Below, one piece after another: positions 25,120-34,737 of a DNA stretch of 64,000 nucleotides. The notes below the pieces were generated by a model. That model was not told the DNA's origin. It saw nothing but the letters and a program-made list of their open reading frames with translations, and did not search any database. The stretch is from positions 34,484 to 98,483 of the forward strand of contig JAHDCC010000015.1 in NCBI GenBank assembly GCA_020630065.1, read 5' to 3'. The position numbers and the translations under genes were made by a program. The stretch's first letter is position 1, and every line of letters begins with the position of its first letter. The stretch is from Acidimicrobiales bacterium (lineage in GTDB: Bacteria; Actinomycetota; Acidimicrobiia; Acidimicrobiales; SZUA-35).

Positions 25120-27123
25120 ATGCTGGTAGCTGTATCGTCCATTTCGGGCTCGCCCGGTGTAAGCAGTTGGTCCCTACTTTTTAGTGCTGCTTGGCCCGGC
25201 GATGACCGACGAAACCGTGTTCTGGTTGAGACCGACAGTACCGGTGGAGTGCTTGCGGTACGGTATGGCTTGTCGCCAACCCCAGGCATTGTCGAACTAA
25301 TTTCGAATGTACGGCAAGGTGTCGGACTGCGAGAAACCTTGGGTGCAAGCGCCCACCGTTTAGATGAGCAGCTGTGGGCTGTGCCTGCTCCCAGTAGCGC
25401 CGATGCTGCGTGGCCTATTCTGGTTCGTATGGGTGATCTCGGTCCAGTGCTATCTGGAGGAGACGACATATGGTTTGTGGACTGTGGACGATGGTGGCCT
25501 TCAAGCCCATGCGTAGGAATAACCTCGTCTGCTGATTTGAATCTTATCTTGGTCGACGCCGACGACAGTTCGCTTCTTTCGGTCCGAAGTCGGGTTCATC
25601 ATTTCCGCCAGTTCGGCAAAGTCGGCGTTGTCGTTGTCGGGTCAACGCAGCGCAGTCTTGAAGAGCTCGAAATGAACTTTGGAGCCGACAAGGTTTGGAA
25701 TATACCACATATTAAGCAGCTCGATATTTTGGCGGGTCAGGCAGCAACTACGGGCCAGTCGAAACGGTCGAAGTCTCGTCGTTCTAAGGCCTGGCGTCAG
25801 GCACTCAAAATGTCTGGCGAGTTGCGTCACCTGCTCGACTCCGCCGCCGTTGCACGACCAGCTACTGACATGTCACAAGGGGCGGCAACCTCGGCTAGCC
25901 AGGTTCCGCAAACCTGGCCACAACCATCCGTCGACTCGGTGCCTAACGAGCCTTCGCAACAGGTTCAGCCAGTAGTCGATTTCTCAGCCCCACCCGCAAT
26001 CTCTATGCCGTCTGCTGAGTCCGGGGTGATGGATCAGTCTCTGCCTCCTGCTCCTGGTGTTGTGTCACCGACAGTTTCTGTGCCGTCTGGTGTGATTGAG
26101 CAGTCTGTGGCACCTCCTGCCCCTGAGGTCGCGGTTCCGCCATTACCCGATATGCCAGCAGCTATTTCGCCAGCGAATAGTCCCCAAACTGAGCAGACCG
26201 AAATAACGTCAACCCCAATATCGAGCGTCCCATCTAGCTTTACCAAACCAGCCGCCGAGGCAAGACCGGCCGTCAGCTCAGAACAATATGACCCGTCGTT
26301 TACCGCTCCGAATGTTCCCCCAACGTCGACTGGGCCTTCAACAACCAAACCAGTCAACGAATCGGTAGTTGCAGCTGATTTTGGGCAACCAGCTCCATCG
26401 TTCCCAGACCAAGCATCCCCGCCAATGTCGCCTGTCGAAAAGGTTGTTCCGGCCGACCCTGCTATGCCTCCGGCTGAAACGGCGGTGCCTGGTCAACCTG
26501 CTATGCCTCCAGCTGAAACGGCGGTGCCTGGTCAACCTGCTATGCCTCCAGCTGAAACGGCGGTGTCGGGTCAACCTGCTATGCCTCCGGCTGAAACGGC
26601 GGTGCCGGGTCAACCTGTGATGCCTCCGCTCGATGCGATGACCACTCTTTCTACGGCACAACTATCCGATCGAGAGTTCGAGATAGGTCAACCATCTACC
26701 CCAAAGAAACCCCCGGCCACCCACGAACAATTTCCCGCCGAACTAAAACCACATACCAACAAATCGTTACAAGAAATAGCGGCAACCACAGCAAACGTCC
26801 CCGGAGTTACACGGGTTATTAACGCCTCGACGTTGGACGAAACCACCCATAGCGGGAACACCCCTGCAGAAGCTGCCCATAAAAAACCGAGTATGCCCCC
26901 AATCCACCATGCTGCTTATGCACAGATCCCGGTTAAAGAAGATATAGCTCCAACAGAAACGGGCGGCGTTTCGTCAGCCGCCGACGGATCTGAACAGAAC
27001 TCGAACTACTTCTACGACGCCCCAACCCTGCTTCCTACCAAAAAAAGCACCGTTTCTACGCCGGAAGAAGCAGCCCCCACCAACGGCTCTAACGGAAACA
27101 GTACTGGGGACAATAGGACGTGA
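25120..27123 (+). CDS. TadZ/CpaE-like protein with degenerate P-loop and proline-rich tail
   Basis: 667 residues. The first ~230 follow the MinD/ParA-like fold of TadZ/CpaE, the protein that places the Tad machine: VAVSSISGSPGVSSWSLLF at the P-loop position, RVLVETDSTGG, WFVDCGRWWP and LILVDADDSS. The P-loop lacks the lysines needed for ATP, so it is probably a non-hydrolysing localisation scaffold. The remaining ~430 residues are Pro/Ala/Ser/Thr-rich and disordered, with four tandem 13-residue repeats near 447-498. The stop overlaps the GTG of tadA by 4 bp. Confidence 0.72.
   Translation: MLVAVSSISGSPGVSSWSLLFSAAWPGDDRRNRVLVETDSTGGVLAVRYGLSPTPGIVELISNVRQGVGLRETLGASAHRLDEQLWAVPAPSSADAAWPILVRMGDLGPVLSGGDDIWFVDCGRWWPSSPCVGITSSADLNLILVDADDSSLLSVRSRVHHFRQFGKVGVVVVGSTQRSLEELEMNFGADKVWNIPHIKQLDILAGQAATTGQSKRSKSRRSKAWRQALKMSGELRHLLDSAAVARPATDMSQGAATSASQVPQTWPQPSVDSVPNEPSQQVQPVVDFSAPPAISMPSAESGVMDQSLPPAPGVVSPTVSVPSGVIEQSVAPPAPEVAVPPLPDMPAAISPANSPQTEQTEITSTPISSVPSSFTKPAAEARPAVSSEQYDPSFTAPNVPPTSTGPSTTKPVNESVVAADFGQPAPSFPDQASPPMSPVEKVVPADPAMPPAETAVPGQPAMPPAETAVPGQPAMPPAETAVSGQPAMPPAETAVPGQPVMPPLDAMTTLSTAQLSDREFEIGQPSTPKKPPATHEQFPAELKPHTNKSLQEIAATTANVPGVTRVINASTLDETTHSGNTPAEAAHKKPSMPPIHHAAYAQIPVKEDIAPTETGGVSSAADGSEQNSNYFYDAPTLLPTKKSTVSTPEEAAPTNGSNGNSTGDNRT
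26458..26628 (+). repeat. 39-bp in-frame tandem repeat (4 full copies and a partial)
   Basis: Copies start at 26458, 26497, 26536 and 26575, then a partial copy from 26614. Each encodes PAMPPAETAV(P/S)GQ. The copies differ by only a few bases, so the array expanded recently and its copy number probably varies between strains. Confidence 0.9.
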
Positions 27124-28421
27124 GCTCGATCCAAGAAGTCGAGAGTCGACTGCTGGCCGTAGCCCGGAACGGTTTATCGACAGAAACCCAGCGTCGATCT
27201 CTTGACGGTGAAGCAATGCTGTCTGACCGGGCAAAAGAAACCCTTGTTGTAGGTCTGATTCAACGAGAACTCGCAGTTATTGACGGCGAGTTGGTCGCAC
27301 AAGGCAAAGACCAAATTCCGTTAGAAGTCCAAGCCCAGCTGTCAAGAAACATTATGGCGTCGACCACAGGTCTTGGACCAGTTGACGGATTCCTCAGAGA
27401 CCCACAAGTCGAAGAGATCTTGGGATACTGGGATCGCTTAACTATTTACCGGTCAGGCCGAAAAAGAGAAGTTGTTCAAGGCGACGACACTCCGTGGTCA
27501 TCCCAGGAAGAACTCGTCGACTGGCTGGCTTTTGTAGCTCGGAACCGTGGTACAACCGAACGTTCCTTCAACGCCGGTAACCCTCTACTAGTACTTCGGT
27601 TAGGTACCGGACTTCGACTAGCCGCCCAAATGGAAGTTGGGGAACGGGTCTCGTTTGCCCTTCGTCGAAACACCATGGGTCGAGTCACGCTCAACGATCT
27701 GAGTCTGGCTGGCATGTTCCCTCCGCATGTTCGAGACTTTTTGGCCGCAGCGGTACGTCTGCGAGAAGGTGGAGTGATCTTCGCCGGAACAACCGGTGCG
27801 GGTAAAACCACAATCCTGCGGGCATGCCTCGACCTGCGGGACCGAGACGACCATCTTGTCGTCGTCGAAGATACCCGAGAACTCGACTTATTCGACCCGG
27901 TTCATCACCCAATGGTCAGCAGCTGGGAAGTTCGTCTACCCAACGCGGAAGGCGCCGGCGGAGTGTCGATGGGTGACCTGGTCCGCCACGGGCTGCGAAT
28001 GCGGCCAGACATGATGGCCGTCGGCGAAGTTCGCGATGGCGAAGCAGCGGAACAGATGCTGGCTGCCATGACCTTTGGGGCTTCTTCATGGTCGACCGTG
28101 CACGCAAAATCGGCGGTCGGAGCGTTAGACAAATTGCAGCTCTATCTCGGAATGTCAGGAATGCCCTCAACGGTCGCCCAACAACAAATCTCAAGCGCCG
28201 TAGACTTCGTAGTGCACGTCAGAGTACACGCAAAAACCGGAAAACGAGAGATCTCAGAGATCGTCGAAGTGGCAGGTTTCGACGGGACACAGTGCATCAC
28301 TAACAAGGTGTACGACAGTGCAACTGGCTCCAAAAACATTTTTACCGAAGAAACCAAATCCGATCTGGCCTCGGTGGGTTTCGACTCTAAAGTATTCGCT
28401 CAGGTTCGAGGTGTCGCATGA
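27120..28421 (+). CDS. tadA: TadA/CpaF secretion ATPase
   Basis: A 433-residue PulE/VirB11-superfamily ATPase that powers Tad pilus assembly. Walker A is GTTGAGKTT (223-231); the Asp box DDHLVVVEDTRELD and the His-box region PDMMAVGEVRDGEAAEQML are intact. The N-terminal ~200 residues form the usual CpaF domain (STTGLGPVDGFLRDPQVEEI). GTG start at 27120 overlaps the upstream TGA by 3 bp (GTGA). Confidence 0.92.
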   Translation: MSSIQEVESRLLAVARNGLSTETQRRSLDGEAMLSDRAKETLVVGLIQRELAVIDGELVAQGKDQIPLEVQAQLSRNIMASTTGLGPVDGFLRDPQVEEILGYWDRLTIYRSGRKREVVQGDDTPWSSQEELVDWLAFVARNRGTTERSFNAGNPLLVLRLGTGLRLAAQMEVGERVSFALRRNTMGRVTLNDLSLAGMFPPHVRDFLAAAVRLREGGVIFAGTTGAGKTTILRACLDLRDRDDHLVVVEDTRELDLFDPVHHPMVSSWEVRLPNAEGAGGVSMGDLVRHGLRMRPDMMAVGEVRDGEAAEQMLAAMTFGASSWSTVHAKSAVGALDKLQLYLGMSGMPSTVAQQQISSAVDFVVHVRVHAKTGKREISEIVEVAGFDGTQCITNKVYDSATGSKNIFTEETKSDLASVGFDSKVFAQVRGVA

Positions 28422-29275
28422 ACCTGCTACTCGCAGCATTGCTAGGTGCCTTCCTTAGCGGCGGTCTGCTGCTCATTTGGCGAGCCTGGATCGGATGGGG
28501 AGACGCACCGAAGAAAAAAAGGGCAGGTATCCGAGACAGGGCAGACGCCGGCAACATTTGGGGATGGCTACTACTAGGGCTTGGCCTTTTCTTGTTGACC
28601 TTGCTGCTTACGGGATGGATTACATTCAGCATTGGTGTAGGTTCCGGAGCGGCTATCATCCGCCAATCTGTGTTGGTTAACCGGCGAGCCAGAATCTCGA
28701 TAGAAACCGGCCACGCCCTTGCCTCCTGGGTTGAAGCGTTAGCGGCCGTTATGCGAACCCACTCGGGGTTAAGCGAATCGATCTCATCAACCGCCGAATA
28801 TGCATCACCCCTGATCGCAAATGATGTTCGTATTCTCGCCGCCGACGCTCAAAGCCGGTCGCTCCCAGAAGCATTAGCAGATTTCGCGATCAGGGTAGAT
28901 CACGGAGCATCTGACCGGATTGCGATGGCGTTGATCGTCGCCGATTCTCGACAGACAACCGATCTTTCTGGTCTGCTTTCTGAGATGGCGGACCTGACCC
29001 AACAGCGGGCCGAATTTGTATCCGAAATTGCTGCCAGTCGATCCCGAATCTTTACCGAAGCAAAAGCAATTGTCGGATTTACTCTTTTTATGACCGTGAT
29101 CGGTATTCTGCTTGGCAAGCAATGGCTCAAACCATTCGATGAACCGTTAGGCGAAATAGTTTTGGCGTTCATCGTGATGCTATATATAGCAGCTAGCTAT
29201 CTGCTCGTTCAATTGGGCAAACCTTCGGAACAGCCAAGATTTCTAACGTTTAGTCGATTGGCGGGCAGACGATGA
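28418..29275 (+). CDS. tadB: TadB-like pilus assembly membrane protein
   Basis: A 285-residue type II secretion system F-domain protein with two N-terminal and two C-terminal membrane segments. The central cytoplasmic helical domain has the family pattern LASWVEALAAVMRTHSGLSESI ... ADFAIRVDHGASDRIAMALIVADSR. Forms the inner-membrane platform with TadC. 4-bp ATGA overlaps on both sides. Confidence 0.88.
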   Translation: MNLLLAALLGAFLSGGLLLIWRAWIGWGDAPKKKRAGIRDRADAGNIWGWLLLGLGLFLLTLLLTGWITFSIGVGSGAAIIRQSVLVNRRARISIETGHALASWVEALAAVMRTHSGLSESISSTAEYASPLIANDVRILAADAQSRSLPEALADFAIRVDHGASDRIAMALIVADSRQTTDLSGLLSEMADLTQQRAEFVSEIAASRSRIFTEAKAIVGFTLFMTVIGILLGKQWLKPFDEPLGEIVLAFIVMLYIAASYLLVQLGKPSEQPRFLTFSRLAGRR

Positions 29276-30144
29276 ACGCAGCGATAGCGGCACTGCTTTG
29301 TGGCACATTTGCATCGGGTGTAATAGCCGTCATTTTTGGGCTTCGGCGACCTATGCAGCCGCTCAACACTCTCGGTGGTTCCGACCAGGTCGTAACCGAA
29401 GTAGCTGGGTACTCCGGTTTCTTTGGATGGTTTGACGAAATCATTTCATCCCAATCTGGCACTAGCCTGGCCTCTGACCTTGCAGTCATGAATATTGACC
29501 GGCGGACATACGAAACGCGTCGACTGTCGGCAGCTGCACTAATAGCAGGCGTCCCGTATGCGTTTCTTCTGGTGATTGCGGCCGCGACTAGTTCGGTTTT
29601 CTTGATGATCACAGCAACCGTGATCGGCGTAATACTTTTCGTAGTAGCGATCTTTGGATATTGGTGGGCATTCCACGGAAAGGCTCAGAAAGAGCGAGAC
29701 GTCATGCGCCATGGGCTGTCGGTATTCTTAGATTTGGCTGTTCTGCAACTCGCTGGTGGGGCCGGGGTTGCAGCGTCGCTTGATGCCGCAGCGGAACGGG
29801 GGAGCGGCACTGCGTTTCGGAGAATTCGAACAGCCCTGCAAGTAGCGTCTTCTCAGGGGCAGAGTCTGTCCCCCTACGAGTCGCTCCGTCAGCTAGGCGA
29901 AGAACTAGCGTTGCCTGACCTGATTGATCTCGGTAACGCAATGGACAGAGCAGAATCGACTGGTGGTGAAGTCAAATCGGCACTACGTCGTCAGGCTCAT
30001 CGGGTAAGGACCCGGTTAGGGCAAGACGAGAAGGCGGCCGCCGGTAGCCGTTCGGTGACGATGACATTACCGCAGACGCTAATGCTTGCCGGATTCATGG
30101 TTTTCTTGTTGTATCCCTTTATTGCGGCACTATTTAGCGGATAA
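29272..30144 (+). CDS. tadC: TadC-like pilus assembly membrane protein
   Basis: A 290-residue T2SSF-domain protein paired with TadB. Membrane segments lie near residues 5-25, 85-120 and 265-288; the central domain has VFLDLAVLQLAGGAGVAASLDAAAERG and LGNAMDRAESTGGEVKSALRRQA. Starts at ATG 29272, overlapping tadB by 4 bp. Confidence 0.87.
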   Translation: MNAAIAALLCGTFASGVIAVIFGLRRPMQPLNTLGGSDQVVTEVAGYSGFFGWFDEIISSQSGTSLASDLAVMNIDRRTYETRRLSAAALIAGVPYAFLLVIAAATSSVFLMITATVIGVILFVVAIFGYWWAFHGKAQKERDVMRHGLSVFLDLAVLQLAGGAGVAASLDAAAERGSGTAFRRIRTALQVASSQGQSLSPYESLRQLGEELALPDLIDLGNAMDRAESTGGEVKSALRRQAHRVRTRLGQDEKAAAGSRSVTMTLPQTLMLAGFMVFLLYPFIAALFSG

Positions 30145-30276
30145 CCACACGTAAGTTGAAGTTTGTCGAAGAAAAAGACCTAAGGTAAATAGTGGTAACT
30201 TGCAGGGACAGAGTTACCTGGGTGGAAGTTGTCCTGAAGCAGATATCTAGATCGTAAGTGAAAAGCGGAGGTCACA

Positions 30277-30510
30277 ATGACTAGTAAACTAAACAGCGCG
30301 GCTGAACGCTGTCAGCAAACTTGGAATCAGGTTCGCTCTGCGGTAACAAGGTTTCGCGAAGATGAACGAGGCGGCATCGAAAAAGTTGTCGCAATCGCGG
30401 TCGTGGTTTTGATAACAACATCAGCCCTAGCAGCGATCACGGTCGTTGTGCAGAACTGGGTTGACGATGTGCCAGAACCGGGCGATGCTGGCGATTTCAC
30501 CGTTTCGTAG
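30277..30510 (+). CDS. Flp-type pilin candidate
   Basis: 77 residues: a hydrophilic, basic leader of ~35 residues, then ERGGIEKVVAIAVVV leading into a single 20-residue hydrophobic helix and a short acidic tail. The Gly followed by a Glu at +2 or +3 and the hydrophobic helix fit a prepilin cut by the peptidase encoded at 34737. It has its own 133-bp upstream gap with GGAGG before ATG, consistent with higher expression than the assembly genes, as usual for the major pilin. Confidence 0.72.
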   Translation: MTSKLNSAAERCQQTWNQVRSAVTRFREDERGGIEKVVAIAVVVLITTSALAAITVVVQNWVDDVPEPGDAGDFTVS

Positions 30511-30531
30511 TCCACGTAGACGAGTCCTGCT

Positions 30532-30978
30532 GTGGTCACCAGACGACTAAAGAACCATTTTTGGGTGTGGCGGCGCGGTGAACGCGGCGACGGCGCGCTT
30601 GGTTCTGTGATTTCGATGGGCATGTTTATCACACTGCTCGTCTTGTTTGTCTGGATGATTTTGACCTACTACTCGTTTAGAGTGCTGGCCAGCGCTGCTA
30701 ATGAAGGTGCAGCCGTAGCCGCCCAGTACGACGTAGCCTCCGACGGCAATCAGGAAGTCAGTCGACAACAAGGCGAAATTTATGCCGAGCAGCTAATAGC
30801 TAATGCCGGTGCTCGAGCCTTGGTCGAAAATGTTGATGCTGAAGCAGAGATAGTCGGCGACCGGGCTCAAGTAGTCGTTACCGGTCGGGCGATCACTCCG
30901 CTGTTTGCCATGAACCTGTCGGCCACCGGCTCCGCTCCGATCGAGCAGTTCCGACCTCAAGGCGACGAACTGCCATGA
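30532..30978 (+). CDS. TadE-like pseudopilin 1
   Basis: 148 residues from GTG 30532. A basic N-terminus (RRGERGDGALGSVIS) precedes one hydrophobic helix (MGMFITLLVLFVWMILTYY), then an extracytoplasmic part beginning ASAANEGAAVAAQYDV, the TadE/TadG pattern. Part of the pilus tip or minor pilin set. Overlaps the next gene by 4 bp. Confidence 0.75.
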   Translation: MVTRRLKNHFWVWRRGERGDGALGSVISMGMFITLLVLFVWMILTYYSFRVLASAANEGAAVAAQYDVASDGNQEVSRQQGEIYAEQLIANAGARALVENVDAEAEIVGDRAQVVVTGRAITPLFAMNLSATGSAPIEQFRPQGDELP

Positions 30979-31424
30979 TAAAGCGTTGGCGTCAAGAACG
31001 AGGTTCTGTATCGACGGCAATCGGCGTAATGATTTTCCTGCCTATTTTGGCTTTTGCGATGGCCGCTATGCGAATAGTCCAAATGAACGGCGATGTTGGT
31101 TCTGCTGCGAGAGCGGGTGCCCGAGCAGCCTCATTGACTTACACGCCAGGCGACGCCACAGAACAAACCGAAGACGTGGTCACAGATGTACTGGCAGACC
31201 GAGGCGTCAACTGTCAGAGCCTGGTCACTACAATCGTGAGAATCGAAACGGGAGCCAACGGATTCATAGTCCCTGGATCCACCATCTTGATCGAAGTGAC
31301 CTGCGACGTTGATCTTTCACAATCCATAATCGCTGGGTTTCCAGGGACACGTACTATCACGGTTCAAGCGGTCTCCCAAGTCGACAACCTTCGAGGCGGC
31401 GGCGTATTTGAGGGGGCGCCGTGA
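30975..31424 (+). CDS. TadE-like pseudopilin 2
   Basis: 149 residues. RGSVSTAIGVMIFLPILAFAMAAM is the N-terminal helix, followed by GSAARAGARAASLTY, the conserved TadE stretch after the membrane, and two cysteines (VNCQSLV, VTCDVDL) likely bridged outside the cell. 4-bp overlaps with both neighbours. Confidence 0.78.
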   Translation: MIKRWRQERGSVSTAIGVMIFLPILAFAMAAMRIVQMNGDVGSAARAGARAASLTYTPGDATEQTEDVVTDVLADRGVNCQSLVTTIVRIETGANGFIVPGSTILIEVTCDVDLSQSIIAGFPGTRTITVQAVSQVDNLRGGGVFEGAP

Positions 31425-31867
31425 TTAGGTATCTTCACAAACTTCGAGCCGACAACAACGGTAATACCGGGATCGCCGTGATCGTGGCATCTCCGGCTCT
31501 TATCGCGATGATGCTGATGTTGGTCTCCGCCCAACAATATTGGGATGCCAATCGTCAAGCCCAAGCAATAGCGGCCGAAGCAGCTCGTATCGGTGCTCAG
31601 TCCGATTCGGATAACGTTCGCGCCGATAGCTTCCAGATTGGTGTTTGGACCATGAGTCCGAATTCGCAAACGAACGCCGAGAACTTTATCGCAACCGTAG
31701 ACGGGGCGTCTGGTTCTGTTCAACAGGGTGCGGCCCCTTTGACGGTTGAATCAGAAGTTGAACTAGAAGTTGAATACATTTTTCCGATCAACCTTCTGCC
31801 TGAGCGGGCCGAAGGCACATCGGTTGCAGTAGTAATACGTGGAGTCGAAGACGGGATCACACCATGA
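31421..31867 (+). CDS. TadE-like pseudopilin 3
   Basis: 148 residues from GTG 31421. GNTGIAVIVASPALIAMMLMLV is the hydrophobic helix; ANRQAQAIAAEAARIGAQ follows, matching TadE/TadG. No cysteines in the exported part. Third of three consecutive TadE-like genes; overlaps the LysM/BTAD gene by 4 bp. Confidence 0.75.
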   Translation: MIRYLHKLRADNNGNTGIAVIVASPALIAMMLMLVSAQQYWDANRQAQAIAAEAARIGAQSDSDNVRADSFQIGVWTMSPNSQTNAENFIATVDGASGSVQQGAAPLTVESEVELEVEYIFPINLLPERAEGTSVAVVIRGVEDGITP

Positions 31868-34737
31868 AGAATTCAAGAGCTAAACGGACGCTCAACTCGG
31901 CTCTCTACATTTTGATAACCGCAGTAGTCGTGATCGGTATGCCGATCGTGCTGCTACGAATCGCCGGATGGCCACTTCCGACGAAAGTCCCGAATTTCAC
32001 GAACGTTTCAACCGCAATTCAGCAGCAGAACATTCCTTCTGAAGTGATCATCAAAGCACTCGCAGTCATTCTGTGGCTTGTCTGGATGCAGCTTGTTTGG
32101 TCCTTGATTTGGGAGATCATCTACGTTGGTCCCAAACTGGCAAAAGGGCTTCAGGCGAGATCGGCTCCGATGTCGTCGTCCCCCATGCAGCATTTAGCCG
32201 CCCGCCTTGTGGGTGGAATCATGTCGGTCGGGCTGATAACCACCAGTTTTGCTTCGAACTCGGCGCTGCCGACAGACTTTGTGCCCACCTTGTCGGTCGC
32301 CCCCGACGACGTCGAAAGCGAAGCAATAGATGAACCAGCTCAGGTAGAGATCGCCGTAGCGGCCAAAGTCTGGAGAGTGATGCCAGGTGATTCTCTCTGG
32401 AGTATTTCAAACGGCAACGAAGCGGTGATGAACGCCATTTTCGAAGCAAACCCTAATGTGAACACTGCACTAGACGTCGAACCGGGTATCGACTTGGTCG
32501 TACCTGACGAACTAGACGTCCCACAAGACAGGCTGGTCGAACACGTCGCCGAAACAAACGTGACGATTGAGAAAGGCGACCATCTTTGGGGGATCGCTGA
32601 AGAACGTTTAGAACAAGCGCTTCCTACCGACCCGAGTAACGCAGAAATCGCTGACTATGTCAGTGAAATAGTGGAACAGAACCCTTCGGTTGCCTCAAAC
32701 CCGAACCTGATACACCCCAACGATCAGTACATATTCCCTGAAACAGGAGCCCCAGCGTTCCCAGAGACAATACCGGTAGCCGAAAATGGGCGAGCTGAAG
32801 AAGCGAACCCTGAACGCTCCGCATCGTCAACGGATTCAGGGGCAACTGAACAACGTCAACTAGCGGAAAACGACCAAGGAATAATTGGGTCTGTCGGTTC
32901 GCTCATCACGTCACCTCGTGGAATCATCCTCGGAGCAGGCCTATTTGGTCTGTTTCTATCGCTGCAGCAACGCCAACTGGTTCAAGGCGCGACAATACCC
33001 CTTCGGCGACGTCGAGGTGAAGGTCACCCAGACGATCTTATGAAAGCATCGAAACTTCCACTGGTCGAATGGGCGGGTAAAGAACTATCGAAACTTGTTG
33101 AAGAGCTGAGAGCCCAGGCCGCTGGTGACGCAGCGAGCTATCCTCGCCTGTTAGAAGTTCGCCTTGGAGATGGCATCGAAGTTATTTGGCAGACCCCGCA
33201 GCTGAAAGAGGTCAAACCTTGGGAGGTTTCAGAAGGTGGCCGACGGTGGAAGCTGCCGTATCGGGCTAACGCAAAAGTTGTTCGCGGCCCAGTTCCGGCC
33301 GCGTTCGGAGCGTTGGTTACTCTCGGATCTCGGACGATGGCGGGTGAACCGATCGAGCAAAGACGGCTGCGTAAACAAACTGAGGCCGAACCATACAGCC
33401 AGTCGGTGTTGGTAAATCTAACCGACTATGGCACGATGTCACTTGTCGGTCCGCCCGAACACATTATGTCGACGGCACGGTCATTGGTACTTGAACTCGG
33501 AACTTCTGAGAATATAGCGAACGCCAAGGTTCTGGTCGTCGGAATGGAAATCGACGGAACAGAACACATGCATCGCGTCAAAGAGGGCACAGCTCAAGAG
33601 GCTCTTGCGTTACTTCGAAGCGCAGCTGTCACCAAAGACTCCCCGAATCAGACGGCTTCGGTGATTGTTATTCCGAGCGACTCGCCTTCTGTTCAGACTC
33701 TTCTCGCAGCTTCGCCAGCCGGGTCTGGAACAGCTGTAGTGGTAGTAGGAGCGGCAGAAAATACGCAACGTCACTTCGTTGTGCAGCCCAACGGTACCGA
33801 CGCGTTCTTCCTAGACAACCAGGCTGACGTGATTGAACCAGCAGCCGTAACCGCTAGCCAGGCGGCAGAAATCGGTCGAGCGTTCGACGCTGCGGTCGAG
33901 ATCAACGAAGTCGACTGGGACATTGACCTTGACGACGGAACAGCGCAAGCCAAAGCAGCCTCGATTGTTCTGCAACTGGGTTCAACCCCTAATGCCGGAG
34001 GGGTAGGCGCCGTGCCGGTCACCCTTAATGTCTTGGGTGAACCGTCGATCTCAGGCATCGACCCAAATCATGCGGCGTTGGCCGCTATCTCGCTTGTTCT
34101 TTCCACCCCAACCCGGTCGATGAAAGATAACGACGTAATCGACACCGTTTGGGGAAGTGGGACCATAACGACCGAAGAGTTCTGGGAAGAAATCGAGAAA
34201 CTGCGAAGCAAACTCAGTAGCGACGCTATCTCCCGATCGTCCTCTAACGAACTAATCGTCAGCCCATCGGTTCGCACTGATCTAGAAATCTTTGCGTCCT
34301 ACGTCAGTCAGTCGGTTGGTTTGGGTAGCCACGACGAACTTATTCTGCTGCTAGAGGCGCTGAAACTTGTCGGCGGTGTTCCTTTTACTGGCTCGCCGTT
34401 ATGTCACTGGGCGTATCGTTCTGCTACGCCGCTGGCGTTACAGGCAATCGACTTGATCGAAGCGACAGCGTTACGGGCAGCCACACTAGGTATCGAGAGT
34501 CAAGACTACGTGTTGGCGGATCGAGCTATATCACAAGGACTGTCCGGCACAGGACCAAACGAGCCGTTGATGCGGATGCAGATGCGGATAGAGGCGGCCA
34601 AAGGAAACATCGAAGGAGTCGAAGCGGTCTTTCATGACTTCTCGAACACGCTGTCGAACTCTCCATGGAAAAAGCCGGTTGCGCCGTCAACGGAAACTAC
34701 CAGCCTGCATAACCAACTCGTTTCTCCTAGCAGGTAG
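31864..34737 (+). CDS. LysM and BTAD-like domain membrane protein of the tad operon
   Basis: 957 residues. Two N-terminal membrane segments (LYILITAVVVIGMPIVLLRI and VIIKALAVILWLVWMQLVW), two LysM modules (WRVMPGDSLWSISNGNEAV and VTIEKGDHLWGIAEERLEQ; ~168-290) that would bind peptidoglycan, another membrane segment (~350), and a ~550-residue C-terminal region ending in a helical repeat like the bacterial transcriptional activator domain (LLEALKLVGGVPFTG ... RMQMRIEAAKGNIEGVEAVF). Similar LysM/BTAD proteins occur in actinobacterial tad loci. No DNA-binding motif is evident in the part preceding BTAD apart from a winged-helix-like AALAAISLVLSTPTRSMKDNDVI. Confidence 0.75.
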   Translation: MKNSRAKRTLNSALYILITAVVVIGMPIVLLRIAGWPLPTKVPNFTNVSTAIQQQNIPSEVIIKALAVILWLVWMQLVWSLIWEIIYVGPKLAKGLQARSAPMSSSPMQHLAARLVGGIMSVGLITTSFASNSALPTDFVPTLSVAPDDVESEAIDEPAQVEIAVAAKVWRVMPGDSLWSISNGNEAVMNAIFEANPNVNTALDVEPGIDLVVPDELDVPQDRLVEHVAETNVTIEKGDHLWGIAEERLEQALPTDPSNAEIADYVSEIVEQNPSVASNPNLIHPNDQYIFPETGAPAFPETIPVAENGRAEEANPERSASSTDSGATEQRQLAENDQGIIGSVGSLITSPRGIILGAGLFGLFLSLQQRQLVQGATIPLRRRRGEGHPDDLMKASKLPLVEWAGKELSKLVEELRAQAAGDAASYPRLLEVRLGDGIEVIWQTPQLKEVKPWEVSEGGRRWKLPYRANAKVVRGPVPAAFGALVTLGSRTMAGEPIEQRRLRKQTEAEPYSQSVLVNLTDYGTMSLVGPPEHIMSTARSLVLELGTSENIANAKVLVVGMEIDGTEHMHRVKEGTAQEALALLRSAAVTKDSPNQTASVIVIPSDSPSVQTLLAASPAGSGTAVVVVGAAENTQRHFVVQPNGTDAFFLDNQADVIEPAAVTASQAAEIGRAFDAAVEINEVDWDIDLDDGTAQAKAASIVLQLGSTPNAGGVGAVPVTLNVLGEPSISGIDPNHAALAAISLVLSTPTRSMKDNDVIDTVWGSGTITTEEFWEEIEKLRSKLSSDAISRSSSNELIVSPSVRTDLEIFASYVSQSVGLGSHDELILLLEALKLVGGVPFTGSPLCHWAYRSATPLALQAIDLIEATALRAATLGIESQDYVLADRAISQGLSGTGPNEPLMRMQMRIEAAKGNIEGVEAVFHDFSNTLSNSPWKKPVAPSTETTSLHNQLVSPSR

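Noticed and set aside
26458..26628. Direct repeats considered as a CRISPR-like or iteron array.
   Set aside because: The copies are contiguous with no spacers, a multiple of three, and in frame within a coding region.
26338..26661. A minus-strand frame rich in Arg/His repeats that looks like a repetitive basic protein.
   Set aside because: It is the antisense of the 39-bp coding repeats of the TadZ-like gene; no ribosome site and the sense frame fits the operon.
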